Assembly: GCA_016286385.1 (NCBI GenBank)
Contig: JAEESO010000002.1
Span: 185,346 to 249,345, forward strand
Direction of reading: 5' to 3'
DNA: 64,000 bases
From: Bacteroidales bacterium
GTDB lineage: Bacteria; Bacteroidota; Bacteroidia; Bacteroidales; UBA932
Shown here: positions 8,832-16,887 of the stretch, in pieces
Layout: the number at the start of each line of letters is the position of its first letter
How positions within the stretch are numbered: the first letter of the stretch is position 1
Notes under the pieces: model-generated
Seen by the model: only the letters and a program-made list of their open reading frames with translations
Told to the model about the DNA's origin: nothing
Database searches by the model: none
Position numbers and translations under genes: made by a program

Positions 8832-10125
8832 GTTTGGCTCTCCTGTCTATGAATTTAACGGGTTTACGGGACTTTGCGGGATAATTGATGGCGTGAATCT
8901 CCGGAACAGGCTGGATCTCTATGCGCGGAGCAACCCTTACCCTTGAGCGGAAACGGTCCTTGAGGTCCTTTACGCAATCAAATTCAGGCTCATACTTGAG
9001 GCCGATCTTCACAAGGACATCGTCAGTTCCGGCATCTGAATCCAGGACCTCTATGACGTAGTTCTCCACGTAAGGGGTGTTGTCCAGGACGTCGTTGAGT
9101 GCCGGAGGGTAAAGCGTTGTGCCCTTGAGCTTGATCATATTGTTTTTTCGGCCCACTATTGGCGTGAGGCGGAAACTATTGCGTCCGCATTTGCAGGGCT
9201 GGGTTATCTTTGCAGCAATATCTCCGGTGCGGAACCGCAGGAGCGGCATGCCTTCTACACCAAGGGTAGTAATAACAATCTCCCCCACTTGTCCGTCCGG
9301 TACCGGCATATTGTCAGGGCCGATAATCTCCACAATCACCAGCTCCGGATGCACATGACCTCCGCAGGCGTACGGGCATTCTGAGAACGTTGCGCCCATC
9401 TCCGTGGAAGAGTATGTGGCGTAGAGTTCCACGTCCCATTTTTCCTTGATCCGGCGGCCAAGGAGATTGAGGGATAAATCCTGTTCCCTAAGGCCCTCGC
9501 CTATGCCGATGATACGCTTGATGGATGAGTTCTTGTAATCGATGCCATGGTCCTCGGCCCACTGGATAAGGCGCAGGATAAAGGAGGGCACGCACATTAT
9601 GGTGTCCGGTTTCAGGCGCTGGATTGTGTCCCACTGGAGTTCCGGAATGCCGTTACCAACGCGGATGACGCCCGCGCCCAGTTCCCTGATGCCAAGGAAA
9701 TAGGCAAGGCCGGCCATGAAACGCTTATCCAGCGTAACCATGAGCTGCACTATGCTCCCGGGGCTTACACCTGCGCAGGAAAAACTCTTTTTCTCATTGA
9801 ATGCAAGCCTCTGGAGATCCTTTTCCGTGCACCCGAATGTGACGGGATCTCCCATAGTGCCGGATGTGGTTATATAGTCAATCACCTTCTCCCTGGGAAC
9901 GCAGAGGAATTCGTCGTTGAACAGCTGAAGGTCCTTTTTCTCTGTGAAAGGAATCTTCTGAAGGTCCTCTATGGTTTTGATGCGGTCAATCTCTATATGG
10001 CACTTCTGAAACATCCTGCGGTAATACTTGGAATTGGCCTGCAGGTATTCCAGGGCCTCTTTGAGCAGCCCTTCCTGGAAGGATTTTATCTCTTCCGCGC
10101 TTTTGAATTCTATGTCCTGCTTCAT
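8824..10125 (-). CDS. AMP-dependent ligase, phenylacetate-CoA ligase type
   Basis: 433 residues, matching the PaaK-type adenylating enzymes. Visible motifs are TTSGTMGDPVTFG (AMP/phosphate loop, near 100), YATYSSTEMGATF, and FRTGDIAAKI, followed by the small C-terminal domain (VGRKNNMIKLKGTTLYP). Such ligases activate an aromatic starter acid in aryl-polyene and flexirubin pathways. Its strand, its overlap with the downstream acyltransferase, and the exporter two genes upstream place it in that cluster. Whether the starter is loaded on CoA or directly on one of the ACPs cannot be seen. Confidence 0.8.
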   Translation of the reverse strand: MKQDIEFKSAEEIKSFQEGLLKEALEYLQANSKYYRRMFQKCHIEIDRIKTIEDLQKIPFTEKKDLQLFNDEFLCVPREKVIDYITTSGTMGDPVTFGCTEKDLQRLAFNEKKSFSCAGVSPGSIVQLMVTLDKRFMAGLAYFLGIRELGAGVIRVGNGIPELQWDTIQRLKPDTIMCVPSFILRLIQWAEDHGIDYKNSSIKRIIGIGEGLREQDLSLNLLGRRIKEKWDVELYATYSSTEMGATFSECPYACGGHVHPELVIVEIIGPDNMPVPDGQVGEIVITTLGVEGMPLLRFRTGDIAAKITQPCKCGRNSFRLTPIVGRKNNMIKLKGTTLYPPALNDVLDNTPYVENYVIEVLDSDAGTDDVLVKIGLKYEPEFDCVKDLKDRFRSRVRVAPRIEIQPVPEIHAINYPAKSRKPVKFIDRRAKHV

Positions 10126-10128
10126 CCT

Positions 10129-10995
10129 TTAGAAAGACATGTTGTGGAGCCAGGAGATGAATTCCTGGAACCAGTTCTGGGTTTCTTCTGTGTACTTTTC
10201 CGGGTTCACTCCAAAGCCGTGACCGCCTTCAGCGTACTGGATATAGTGGTGAGGCACGTGTTTAGAGCTTAAGGCCGAGTCAAGCAGTACGGAGTTGTGG
10301 TAATCCACTACTTCGTCGTCCTGGCAGTTAAGGATGAATACCGGGGGCATATCGGCCCTGGCATTCAGCTCCACTGACAGGGATTCACGGAGGTCCTTCT
10401 TGCCGGTATAGCGTTCTCCAAGGAGGCCCAGGCGGGAACGCTTGTGCACGTAGCGGTCATCACTCATAGTGACAACCGGATAGATGGCTGCGGCAAAATC
10501 CGGACGCAGAGAAACGGCGGGTTTAAGCTTGTACTTCTCCAGGTAATTGGTATCAAAGAACTCCGCACTCATCATCGCAAGGTGGCCGCCGGCGCTGAAA
10601 CCAATCACGCCAAGGGGGCAGCTGTAGCGGGTTCTCACAATCTGTATGGCCCTCTGGAGGTCACAGATCATGTCAGGATGGCGGTGGCCCCTGAGGACGC
10701 TGCGGTACTTGGACACAAACTCAAGCTTACCTGCAACGCGGTAACGGAGTACGTAGGCTACATAGCCTTCCTTTGCAAGGGCCTCTGCAACCATTGCGCC
10801 TTCACTTTTCTGGTCCAGCCAGTGGTAACTACCGCCGGGGCACACGATGATGGCCGCGATGGGCTTCCCTTCCGGAAGGTATTCCGTGAGGGTTACCTGC
10901 TTTGCCGCGCAGGACGTACCGTCCCAAATCTTAATCTGTGCTTCTGCAATTATGGGAAGAAGCACTGCTGCAAGAATCAGTATATATCTTTTCAT
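10129..10995 (-). CDS. Secreted alpha/beta hydrolase (acetylxylan/lipase-type esterase)
   Basis: 288 residues from the ATG at 10995, chosen because it begins a clear signal peptide (MKRYILILAAVLLPIIAEAQ); the longer ORF start at 11025 adds ten residues before it and runs into the upstream gene. The oxyanion region CPGGSYHWLD and the nucleophile elbow GVIGFSAGGHLA (Ser near 140) define an esterase of the BD-FAE/Axe kind, with Asp and His near DDEVVDYHNS and EGGHGFG. It sits between the exporter and the AMP ligase, so it may trim or release an ester-linked product in the periplasm. Carbohydrate esterase activity is the alternative. Confidence 0.75.
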   Translation of the reverse strand: MKRYILILAAVLLPIIAEAQIKIWDGTSCAAKQVTLTEYLPEGKPIAAIIVCPGGSYHWLDQKSEGAMVAEALAKEGYVAYVLRYRVAGKLEFVSKYRSVLRGHRHPDMICDLQRAIQIVRTRYSCPLGVIGFSAGGHLAMMSAEFFDTNYLEKYKLKPAVSLRPDFAAAIYPVVTMSDDRYVHKRSRLGLLGERYTGKKDLRESLSVELNARADMPPVFILNCQDDEVVDYHNSVLLDSALSSKHVPHHYIQYAEGGHGFGVNPEKYTEETQNWFQEFISWLHNMSF

Positions 10996-11009
10996 ACCCG
11001 AATATATTA

Positions 11010-13709
11010 TCATTTTTTGTACCAATCTTGGTAAAAATGCCTCATTTGCCGTGTAAAAGCCCGTATTTCAGCGTCTGCCGGTACTCTGAGACGCTGCCCT
11101 ACCTCCATTGAAAGATGCCCCTTCCTGAGGAAGAAATCGTGCTTTGGAAGAACGTCGGTAAAGCCTTTTATACAAAGGGGAAGAACGTCTATTCCAAGCT
11201 CCTGGGCTGTAAGGAAGGCTCCGCGGTGGAAGCGAAGGATCTCACCGTCCAGGCTGCGGGTGCCTTCAGGGAATATCACAATGGAGTATCCCCTTTCAAC
11301 CAGGTTCCTTACGTGCTCTGCATTGCCAAAGTGGCCGTTTGAAGCCGGATAGAATTCCGCTTTCCTCAGGATATACCTGTAAAGCGGGAAGTTCCATACC
11401 CATTCATTGGTGGTGAATGCCAGTTTGGGATTCAGGGCCATGATGGCAAGGACGTCAAGGTGGCTCTGGTGGTTGCACACATAAATCGCAGGCTTTGAGA
11501 AATCCTCTCCATGAGGGTTAATGAGCCTGTATCTTGCGCCTGGAACAGTGTAAATGGCTGCCTTGGAGATGGCCTGGATAACTTTATGGAAGCGGAGTCT
11601 CTTTTTCTCGGAGTCAGGGCCGATAAGGAAGAATAGGTTTGCCCAGATTATGAGCCCGCCCATCACAATGCCGTACAGGAGGCATATCCACAGGGTTTTG
11701 AGGATGGAGCCGATGGTGACAGGGCTCCGGCGCGGCTGTCCTTTCTTGGTGGTAGCCCAGCGGTAAAGGACCGGCGGAATATAGCAGGCCATGACAACCA
11801 CTGTAATCATTCCGATCACCGTCACAAGCCCAAGGGAACGCATTGCAGGGTGCTTTGCGAATGCCAGCACACCTATGCCGATAAACATTATGAGGGCGCT
11901 GAGGATAACCGCATTCTTAAAGGAATGGAGGATCTTATTTCCCGTTTTGCGCTCATACACCAGGCCTTCCGTGATAAAGATGGTGTAGTCGTCGCCCATG
12001 CCAAAGATGAACGTTGCCAGGATAATGTTCACTATGTTGAAGCTGAGGCCGCTGAGCCCCATGATCCCTTCAATCCAAATCCAGCTTATGGCAAGCGGCA
12101 GGAATGCCACAACTGCCAGCGAGAAACTCTTGAAGCTGAGGATAAGGAACAGGAAAACAATAATGGAACACACAAGGCCGATGGTGTCGAAATCCTCATT
12201 CAGGGCCTCTACAAGGCTGGTTTTGGGCTGCGAAGTAGCTGCTTTGTCCAGGGAATCAAAGAACGGCTGGAAAGCGTGGGCTGTGAATCCGTGCCTTAGG
12301 CCGGCGGCTATGAGGGTATCGGAAAGTGCGGGATAATTATCGGCCAGGTATTTCCACCCGTCCTGCCCGGCTGTTCCGTCCTGCCCGGCCTGACCGGGCA
12401 TCTCACTTAGCCCTTCCAGCACCGCAAAACCCTTCTCCTGCTCCTCCGTCATATAATTGATATTGTGAAGATTGGTATCAAATCCAACCTTACGGGACTG
12501 GAATGCAAAGAATACGGTTGCAGCAAGGAAGGCGCAGAAAATAATCCTGCGGGTTTTCTTTGACGGATTGAAGTTCCTGTCAAGGTCCAGTTTGAGAGTG
12601 TTTCTGGGACCTTTTGCCTCCGGGATGAATACCGGCAGGAAAAAGAGCACGAAGACTATGGTCCCAAGAAGCATCATTGCCCCTATGAATCCAAAGTCCC
12701 TGAGGGCGGGAGCCTTAAGAAGAAGAAGGCCCAGGAATGCGCCTACTGTTGTAATATTGCCAGTAAGAAGTGGTTCTACCTGCTGTGCCAGAGCTTCCCT
12801 CTTGTCCGGTTCATACTTGAGGTGATCCACATAATGCAGAGGATAGTTCACGGCAATTCCTATAACCGTGCACCCTATTCCAAGGATTATTATGGATATG
12901 CTTGGCCGGAAAAGGGCAATTATTCCAAGGGCGAATACAGCGCCAAATGCTATGGAAATAAGTATCCACAGTACATCCTGGAAGCGCTTGTAACTGAACC
13001 AGAGCACTACGCAGATAAGTAGCGCGGCAATTGCAAGGGCAAGGAATGAATCCTTCTTGATGCGGCTTGAGTTCTCCACAGCAACCTCGGGGCCACCTGT
13101 AGAGTAGATATGCACGGAAGGATACTCTGCCTGAATGGCGGCCTTGACGGTGTTCAGACTGTCAATAAGTGCAGCATTTCGGGAGCTCTCGCTGCCTCCA
13201 TAGGGAGAGTCAAAGAAGATGATGCCAGTTTCACCGTCCTGGGTGAAAAGATAACCGTCTTCAATCCTGACCTTTGGCGCTGAGGAATTAAGCCTCAGGG
13301 GATCCTGCCTTACATAATTGGAAAGGAAGGGATTAGGAGACATCAGAAGGGTTTTGTCCTCTTCAAGCACCTTGTCAATGTATCCGGGAACGGAGAGAAG
13401 GGAATCAATCCTTGCCGGGTCAGGATTGACCGAAAACATATCGGTATCGGCCCCTGGCATATCCCAGGCAAGGTCAAAGGCGTACATTGCTTCCAGTTTC
13501 TCATCAAGGGAGCCGCCCTCAAAGAGCACTGCCATTTTCTCCTGCCCCTTAACCTCCTCACGCTGGGGAAGGAAGTCAGTGATATCCTCATTGAAGGTGA
13601 GCCTGGATGCACTGAGGGCGCAAAAACCAACCACTATACCTAATATGAGTGCCGCCAGTCCTTTATGCGAGGACAGGAAGTCATAGATATTGAGGATAAA
13701 GCCTTTCAT
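11010..13709 (-). CDS. MMPL exporter fused to a PlsC acyltransferase
   Basis: 899 residues. Two RND/MMPL halves: helix 1 near residue 20, a periplasmic domain, five helices to about 370, then helix 7, a second periplasmic domain, and GMGDDYTIFITEG within the second helix bundle. After about residue 670 a PlsC domain follows with NHQSHLD and FPEGTRS, the complete acyltransferase pair of motifs. The order exporter then cytosolic acyltransferase suggests acylation of a lipid at the point of export. In aryl-polyene and flexirubin clusters MMPL exporters move the pigment lipid. A short in-frame 18-bp repeat lies in the second periplasmic domain (see repeat at 12358). The start is close behind a -7 box. 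Confidence 0.85.
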   Translation of the reverse strand: MKGFILNIYDFLSSHKGLAALILGIVVGFCALSASRLTFNEDITDFLPQREEVKGQEKMAVLFEGGSLDEKLEAMYAFDLAWDMPGADTDMFSVNPDPARIDSLLSVPGYIDKVLEEDKTLLMSPNPFLSNYVRQDPLRLNSSAPKVRIEDGYLFTQDGETGIIFFDSPYGGSESSRNAALIDSLNTVKAAIQAEYPSVHIYSTGGPEVAVENSSRIKKDSFLALAIAALLICVVLWFSYKRFQDVLWILISIAFGAVFALGIIALFRPSISIIILGIGCTVIGIAVNYPLHYVDHLKYEPDKREALAQQVEPLLTGNITTVGAFLGLLLLKAPALRDFGFIGAMMLLGTIVFVLFFLPVFIPEAKGPRNTLKLDLDRNFNPSKKTRRIIFCAFLAATVFFAFQSRKVGFDTNLHNINYMTEEQEKGFAVLEGLSEMPGQAGQDGTAGQDGWKYLADNYPALSDTLIAAGLRHGFTAHAFQPFFDSLDKAATSQPKTSLVEALNEDFDTIGLVCSIIVFLFLILSFKSFSLAVVAFLPLAISWIWIEGIMGLSGLSFNIVNIILATFIFGMGDDYTIFITEGLVYERKTGNKILHSFKNAVILSALIMFIGIGVLAFAKHPAMRSLGLVTVIGMITVVVMACYIPPVLYRWATTKKGQPRRSPVTIGSILKTLWICLLYGIVMGGLIIWANLFFLIGPDSEKKRLRFHKVIQAISKAAIYTVPGARYRLINPHGEDFSKPAIYVCNHQSHLDVLAIMALNPKLAFTTNEWVWNFPLYRYILRKAEFYPASNGHFGNAEHVRNLVERGYSIVIFPEGTRSLDGEILRFHRGAFLTAQELGIDVLPLCIKGFTDVLPKHDFFLRKGHLSMEVGQRLRVPADAEIRAFTRQMRHFYQDWYKK
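12358..12401 (-). repeat. In-frame 18-bp tandem repeat in the exporter gene
   Basis: The plus strand shows CCGTCCTGCCCGGC twice, 18 bp apart, followed by a related inverted copy (GCCCGGcctgaCCGGGC). In the protein this gives GQAGQDGTAGQDG, a Gly-rich insertion in the second periplasmic domain near residue 445. The paralogue at 1-1180 shows no such motif. Repeat number could change by slippage without breaking the frame. Confidence 0.7.
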
Positions 13710-13720
13710 TCCTTATCTTA

Positions 13721-13728
13721 CAAAGATA
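13721..13728 (-). promoter_or_regulatory. -7 box for the exporter operon
   Basis: Minus strand TATCTTTG fits TAnnTTTG and lies only 11 nt before the exporter ATG at 13709, so the transcript would have a leader of a few bases or none. It is back to back with the plus-strand box at 13741. Confidence 0.6.
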
Positions 13729-13740
13729 ATAAAAAAAGAC

Positions 13741-13748
13741 TAACTTTG
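13741..13748 (+). promoter_or_regulatory. -7 box for the 13754 hydrolase gene
   Basis: TAACTTTG lies 5 nt before the ATG at 13754. Given the usual distance from this box to the first transcribed base, the mRNA would be leaderless. Together with the box at 13721 it forms a compact divergent promoter. Confidence 0.6.
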
Positions 13749-13753
13749 TATGA

Positions 13754-14431
13754 ATGCACATCACTGAACAGCATATTGGGGGAAAGATATGCCGATTCTT
13801 TGAATCGGAGGCTCCGTCATGCATCCTTATTCAGCCATCGGCCAGGCATGAAACCGCAACACTTCAAAGAGAGGCTGAATGTATTGCCGCGCTCTCTGGA
13901 ATACCCTTTGTACTTGTTGCCTTTGATGTGGATAACTGGATGGTGGACCTTATGCCATGGCCCGATAATAATATCTCACGTGAAGAAGATGCCGGAAAAA
14001 AGGGCCAGGTCACGCTTGAATATGTTCTGTTGACTCTGCTTCCCACCCTCCGGGAAACGTACGGTCCCCTACCTATCATCATAGGCGGGTATTCACTTGG
14101 AGGGCTTTTTGCGCTCTGGGCTTCATCTCAGACGGATTCTTTTGCGGCAGTCGCCGCTGCTTCACCTTCAGTCTGGATCAAGGACTGGGTTCCATATGCC
14201 CTGGAACACCCCACAATGGCAAACTCAGTTTATCTTAGCCTTGGGAATGAGGAGGAGCATGTGAAAAACCGTGCCATAAAAAAGGTTGGAGACTGCATCC
14301 GTAAGGAGTATGAGATTCTTGCGCATACCATTGGTTTAGACCATTGTACCCTTGTATGGGAAGAAGGAAATCACTTCACTGACAACGAGGGCCGCGTTGC
14401 CCGTGCTTTTGCCTGGTGCCTGAAAAGATAA
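13754..14431 (+). CDS. Alpha/beta hydrolase, esterase-like
   Basis: 225 residues without a signal peptide. The nucleophile elbow is GGYSLGGLFA (Ser near 115), with candidate His in EGNHFTDNEG near the C terminus; this fits the IroE/Fes-like or feruloyl-esterase-like hydrolases of about 200-250 residues. It is the only plus-strand gene within the aryl-polyene-like cluster and is transcribed from its own promoter, convergent with the glycosyltransferase gene. It may not belong to the pathway. The substrate is not predictable. Confidence 0.65.
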   Translation: MHITEQHIGGKICRFFESEAPSCILIQPSARHETATLQREAECIAALSGIPFVLVAFDVDNWMVDLMPWPDNNISREEDAGKKGQVTLEYVLLTLLPTLRETYGPLPIIIGGYSLGGLFALWASSQTDSFAAVAAASPSVWIKDWVPYALEHPTMANSVYLSLGNEEEHVKNRAIKKVGDCIRKEYEILAHTIGLDHCTLVWEEGNHFTDNEGRVARAFAWCLKR

Positions 14432-14487
14432 AGTGCTGGTGATGTGCCGGGAATAGCCCAAAACGTGTGAATCGTTGCCCTTATGGC

Positions 14488-14546
14488 TGGACCAGGTCCA
14501 ATTGAGTAGTGAACCAGGTCCAATTGAGTGGTGGACCAGGTCCAGT
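14488..14546. repeat. 22-bp tandem repeat containing TGGACC-A-GGTCCA palindromes
   Basis: Two 22-bp units and a partial third (start points 14488, 14510, 14532) carry TG(G/A)ACCAGGTCCA, a 13-bp inverted repeat, followed by ATTGAGT(A/G)G. They fill the gap between two convergent genes, so they could act in transcription termination or be operator-like. The same gap starts with AAGTGCTGGTGATGTG (14431-14446), which is also the seed of the 52-bp array at 50673. Confidence 0.75.
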
Positions 14547-14553
14547 GTAGAGA

Positions 14554-15282
14554 TTAGGTGAAGAGTTTTCGGAGGAGTATGCGGGGCCAGCCGTAGAGGA
14601 GGGCAAGGGGAAGGCCGATAATATTCACGATGGTGATACGCATGAAGTCCTGGAACGGACGGAAGTGGGTAACGCGGTCCTTGGGGTAATTTACACGGAC
14701 CTGGACGGGAACCAGTGACAGGCCTTTCCAGGCGCTGAAAAGAAGGAGTGAAAGCTCTGCTTCATAACGGTTTCCAACCACCTTCAGAGAGGGTAAATCA
14801 CGCAGTGGATATAGCCTGAATCCGGTTTGGGTGTCCATAAGACGGATACCGGTATAAGCGGTGAACCAGAAGTTAGAGAAGCGGTTGGCAAATGAGCCGC
14901 CGGCATTGGCTCCGCGGGTGGTCCTGGATCCAACAACAAGGGTTCTCTCCCCCTTCGCTTCAAGAAGAAGCGGAATGTCCTCAGGGTAATGTTGAGCATC
15001 CGAGTCAATGGTTACGGCATAAGTGTACCCCTTCTCCTGGGCCCATCTGAAGGCGGTTTTTAGGGCTGCGCCCTTGCCTAAATTATGGGGATGTGTAAGG
15101 ACTGTGACAGGAGATTGCCGGTCGGGGCCGTCAATGACGGAATCAAGCACGTCCCTGGTGCCATCCGTGCAGCCATCTTCTACCACAATAACGGGAAGGC
15201 CCAGGGCGAGGGTGCGCTCCAGCACCTCCCGAAGGGTGCCAGCATTGTTATAAGTGGGTATGACGACTACGGTATCTGTCAT
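14554..15282 (-). CDS. Family 2 glycosyltransferase (dolichol-phosphate-mannose-synthase-like)
   Basis: 242 residues. The GT-A fold signature is clear: VVIPTYNNAGTLREVL at the N terminus, VVEDGCTDGT, TIDSDAQHYPED (metal-binding DxD-like), and a QTGFRLYP acceptor loop near 165. One hydrophobic stretch near the C terminus (ITIVNIIGLPLALLYG) suggests membrane attachment. GT2 enzymes of this type are regular members of aryl-polyene and flexirubin clusters. It overlaps the hotdog gene by 4 nt and is the last gene of the minus-strand operon that begins at 22498. Confidence 0.85.
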   Translation of the reverse strand: MTDTVVVIPTYNNAGTLREVLERTLALGLPVIVVEDGCTDGTRDVLDSVIDGPDRQSPVTVLTHPHNLGKGAALKTAFRWAQEKGYTYAVTIDSDAQHYPEDIPLLLEAKGERTLVVGSRTTRGANAGGSFANRFSNFWFTAYTGIRLMDTQTGFRLYPLRDLPSLKVVGNRYEAELSLLLFSAWKGLSLVPVQVRVNYPKDRVTHFRPFQDFMRITIVNIIGLPLALLYGWPRILLRKLFT

Positions 15283-15599
15283 ACGGAAAGCGACATTCTG
15301 GCGTGCTGCGTACCGTCTATGGAAAGGATGCTCACACTAACGGCATTGTCATCTTTGAACTCCCATTCAAAACGAACCTCCGTACCGTCTCCGGGAAGAA
15401 CCGGAGCCACAAACTTTATTTCCCTGGCACTTACAAGTTTTTTGCCCATGAGTTCAAGGGCTATCTGCAGAAGTGTTACTCCGGGAGTTATGGGGTACTC
15501 CGGGAAATGTGCCTTATAGATGGGGCTCTCAGGGAGAAGACGCACCATGGCGCTGTCCTCCTCCTTTGAAACCACCGTATATAATACTCCTTCAAGCAT
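15279..15599 (-). CDS. Hotdog-fold 3-hydroxyacyl-ACP dehydratase (FabZ/ApeI-like)
   Basis: 106 residues. HFPEYPITPGVTLLQIALEL is the FabZ-type active-site segment: His, then the Pro-Gly turn leading into the hot-dog helix with a Glu. It would remove water from 3-hydroxyacyl-ACP to build the conjugated polyene. The gene abuts the LolA-like gene and overlaps the glycosyltransferase by 4 nt. It is shorter than FabZ, as are the dehydratase subunits of aryl-polyene clusters, which can pair with a second hotdog protein (19871-20296 here). Confidence 0.78.
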   Translation of the reverse strand: MLEGVLYTVVSKEEDSAMVRLLPESPIYKAHFPEYPITPGVTLLQIALELMGKKLVSAREIKFVAPVLPGDGTEVRFEWEFKDDNAVSVSILSIDGTQHARMSLSV

Positions 15600-16025
15600 T
15601 TACTTTACGTCTTTGAAATCTATCCTTGTCCAGCCGTCATCCGTGCCTTCAAGAAAAACACTCTGGACTTTGCTTGATACGGGATCAAGAGTTAGCGTTA
15701 TTCGGCGGAACATCTGCCGTAAATCCCTCCTGAGAGGTTCCAGAATAATTGTTCCCTCCCCTTCTTCCTTAACTTTGAAATCCTTTTCCGTGGGCATACG
15801 GAAGCGGGATCGGGGGGAATCATCGGCCCCAAATTCCGTGACGGACTGAACAGGCTCCTTAACCTCCCAGCGAAGGTATGACGGTTCCTTCAGGACAACG
15901 GTTCCGCTGCTCTGGAGGTCTTCCGTGAGAAGCGGGCTGTGCCTTACCTGCGTCCAGCTGGCCTCAAAGGATGCCGGCGGGACAAGGTCCAGGAATAGGC
16001 TCAGTATGATGGATACAAGAAACAT
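15600..16025 (-). CDS. LolA-like periplasmic lipid carrier
   Basis: 141 residues from ATG 16025, which overlaps the stop of the DMT gene (TAATG); the upstream ORF start is inside that gene. A hydrophobic leader (MFLVSIILSLFLDLVPPASF) is followed by a beta-rich domain including LQSSGTVVLKEPSYLRWEV, typical of LolA-fold proteins. Such carriers recur in aryl-polyene clusters and probably shuttle the pigment lipid across the periplasm to the outer membrane after MMPL export. Confidence 0.75.
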   Translation of the reverse strand: MFLVSIILSLFLDLVPPASFEASWTQVRHSPLLTEDLQSSGTVVLKEPSYLRWEVKEPVQSVTEFGADDSPRSRFRMPTEKDFKVKEEGEGTIILEPLRRDLRQMFRRITLTLDPVSSKVQSVFLEGTDDGWTRIDFKDVK

Positions 16026-16381
16026 TACTTGGCTATGAGGAAACAGCCACCAAGGATAAGGAAAACGCCCACCCACTGCTGCCATTCAACGGTTTCCTTG
16101 AAGAAAATGATGGAAACGAACATGGCAAACAGGAAACTAAGGGATGTGAGCGGATACACCTGGTGGAAGGGATAGTTCCTTACCATGTAAACCCATTCCA
16201 CCATCATTGCGATAGCGCAGATGCCGGAAAGGGCCAGAGTCCAGTTAAGGAATATACCGTCACGGAAAAAGGCCCAGCTCCAGCTGAAGGAGGGCATTTT
16301 GTCACTGGCAACCTTGAACAGTGACTGGCATGTGCACATCAGGATAGCCTGCGTGACGGCAAGAAAAATCAGTCTGAACAT
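16025..16381 (-). CDS. Small DMT/EamA-type membrane protein
   Basis: 118 residues with four hydrophobic helices; helix 3 and 4 regions are VYPLTSLSFLFAMFVSIIFF and the C-terminal WVGVFLILGGCFLIA, as in ArnE/EmrE-like half transporters. It probably works as a dimer or multimer in the inner membrane and could flip a lipid intermediate. It sits between the ketosynthase-like gene (overlap 13 nt) and the LolA-like gene (overlap 1 nt), a position that fits a role in moving the product. Confidence 0.7.
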   Translation of the reverse strand: MFRLIFLAVTQAILMCTCQSLFKVASDKMPSFSWSWAFFRDGIFLNWTLALSGICAIAMMVEWVYMVRNYPFHQVYPLTSLSFLFAMFVSIIFFKETVEWQQWVGVFLILGGCFLIAK

Positions 16382-16887
16382 AAAACTATTGCTATGGCCC
16401 TCTCAAAACCTGGCAGTCCGGAAGCGTCCATTTTCTCCGTACGCTCGTCGTACCAGCCAACAAGGGCGGTGTCAATATCTCCCAGGCCGATCTGCATCAC
16501 GGCGTCTTCGAGGGCGCTGAGAAGGGACCTCCCGGGGTGTGAATAAGTTGCATTGTAGCCATGGCAGCCAAGCTTTATGGCAACCACCGAGCCAATGGTA
16601 TTGTGAGTGGAATTCATGAAATGTACGGGCCTCATTGCGGCATCTTCTATGCCAAGGATCCCGTTTAGGAAGAATTCCGAGTTTTCCATGCAGCCATAAT
16701 CCGTAGCCGTGATAATGGCATCAGGACACTTGATCTGTGCCTTCTCAAGAGCCTTTACAGAGCACCAGAGAGCCCTTTTGAGGAGCCTTCCCATACGGCG
16801 TGCCTCCATGGGAGGGATAACCTCCTTGAAGTCAGGGTCTTCCTTCCCAAGGGATACTATGGAGAGTATTTTTACATTACGCATCAT
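16369..16887 (-). CDS. Truncated ketosynthase-like protein (chain-length-factor type)
   Basis: 172 residues from ATG 16887; a longer ORF start would run further into the ketosynthase gene. NSTHNTIGSVVAIKLGCHGYNATYS resembles the thiolase-fold segment around the ketosynthase nucleophile, but the position is TYSHPGRSLL with no active-site Cys. The ketosynthase C-terminal His motifs are also absent. It is therefore not a condensing enzyme by itself. Similar small proteins accompany ketosynthases in flexirubin/aryl-polyene clusters, and a partner or chain-length role is inferred. Confidence 0.65.
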   Translation of the reverse strand: MMRNVKILSIVSLGKEDPDFKEVIPPMEARRMGRLLKRALWCSVKALEKAQIKCPDAIITATDYGCMENSEFFLNGILGIEDAAMRPVHFMNSTHNTIGSVVAIKLGCHGYNATYSHPGRSLLSALEDAVMQIGLGDIDTALVGWYDERTEKMDASGLPGFERAIAIVLCSD

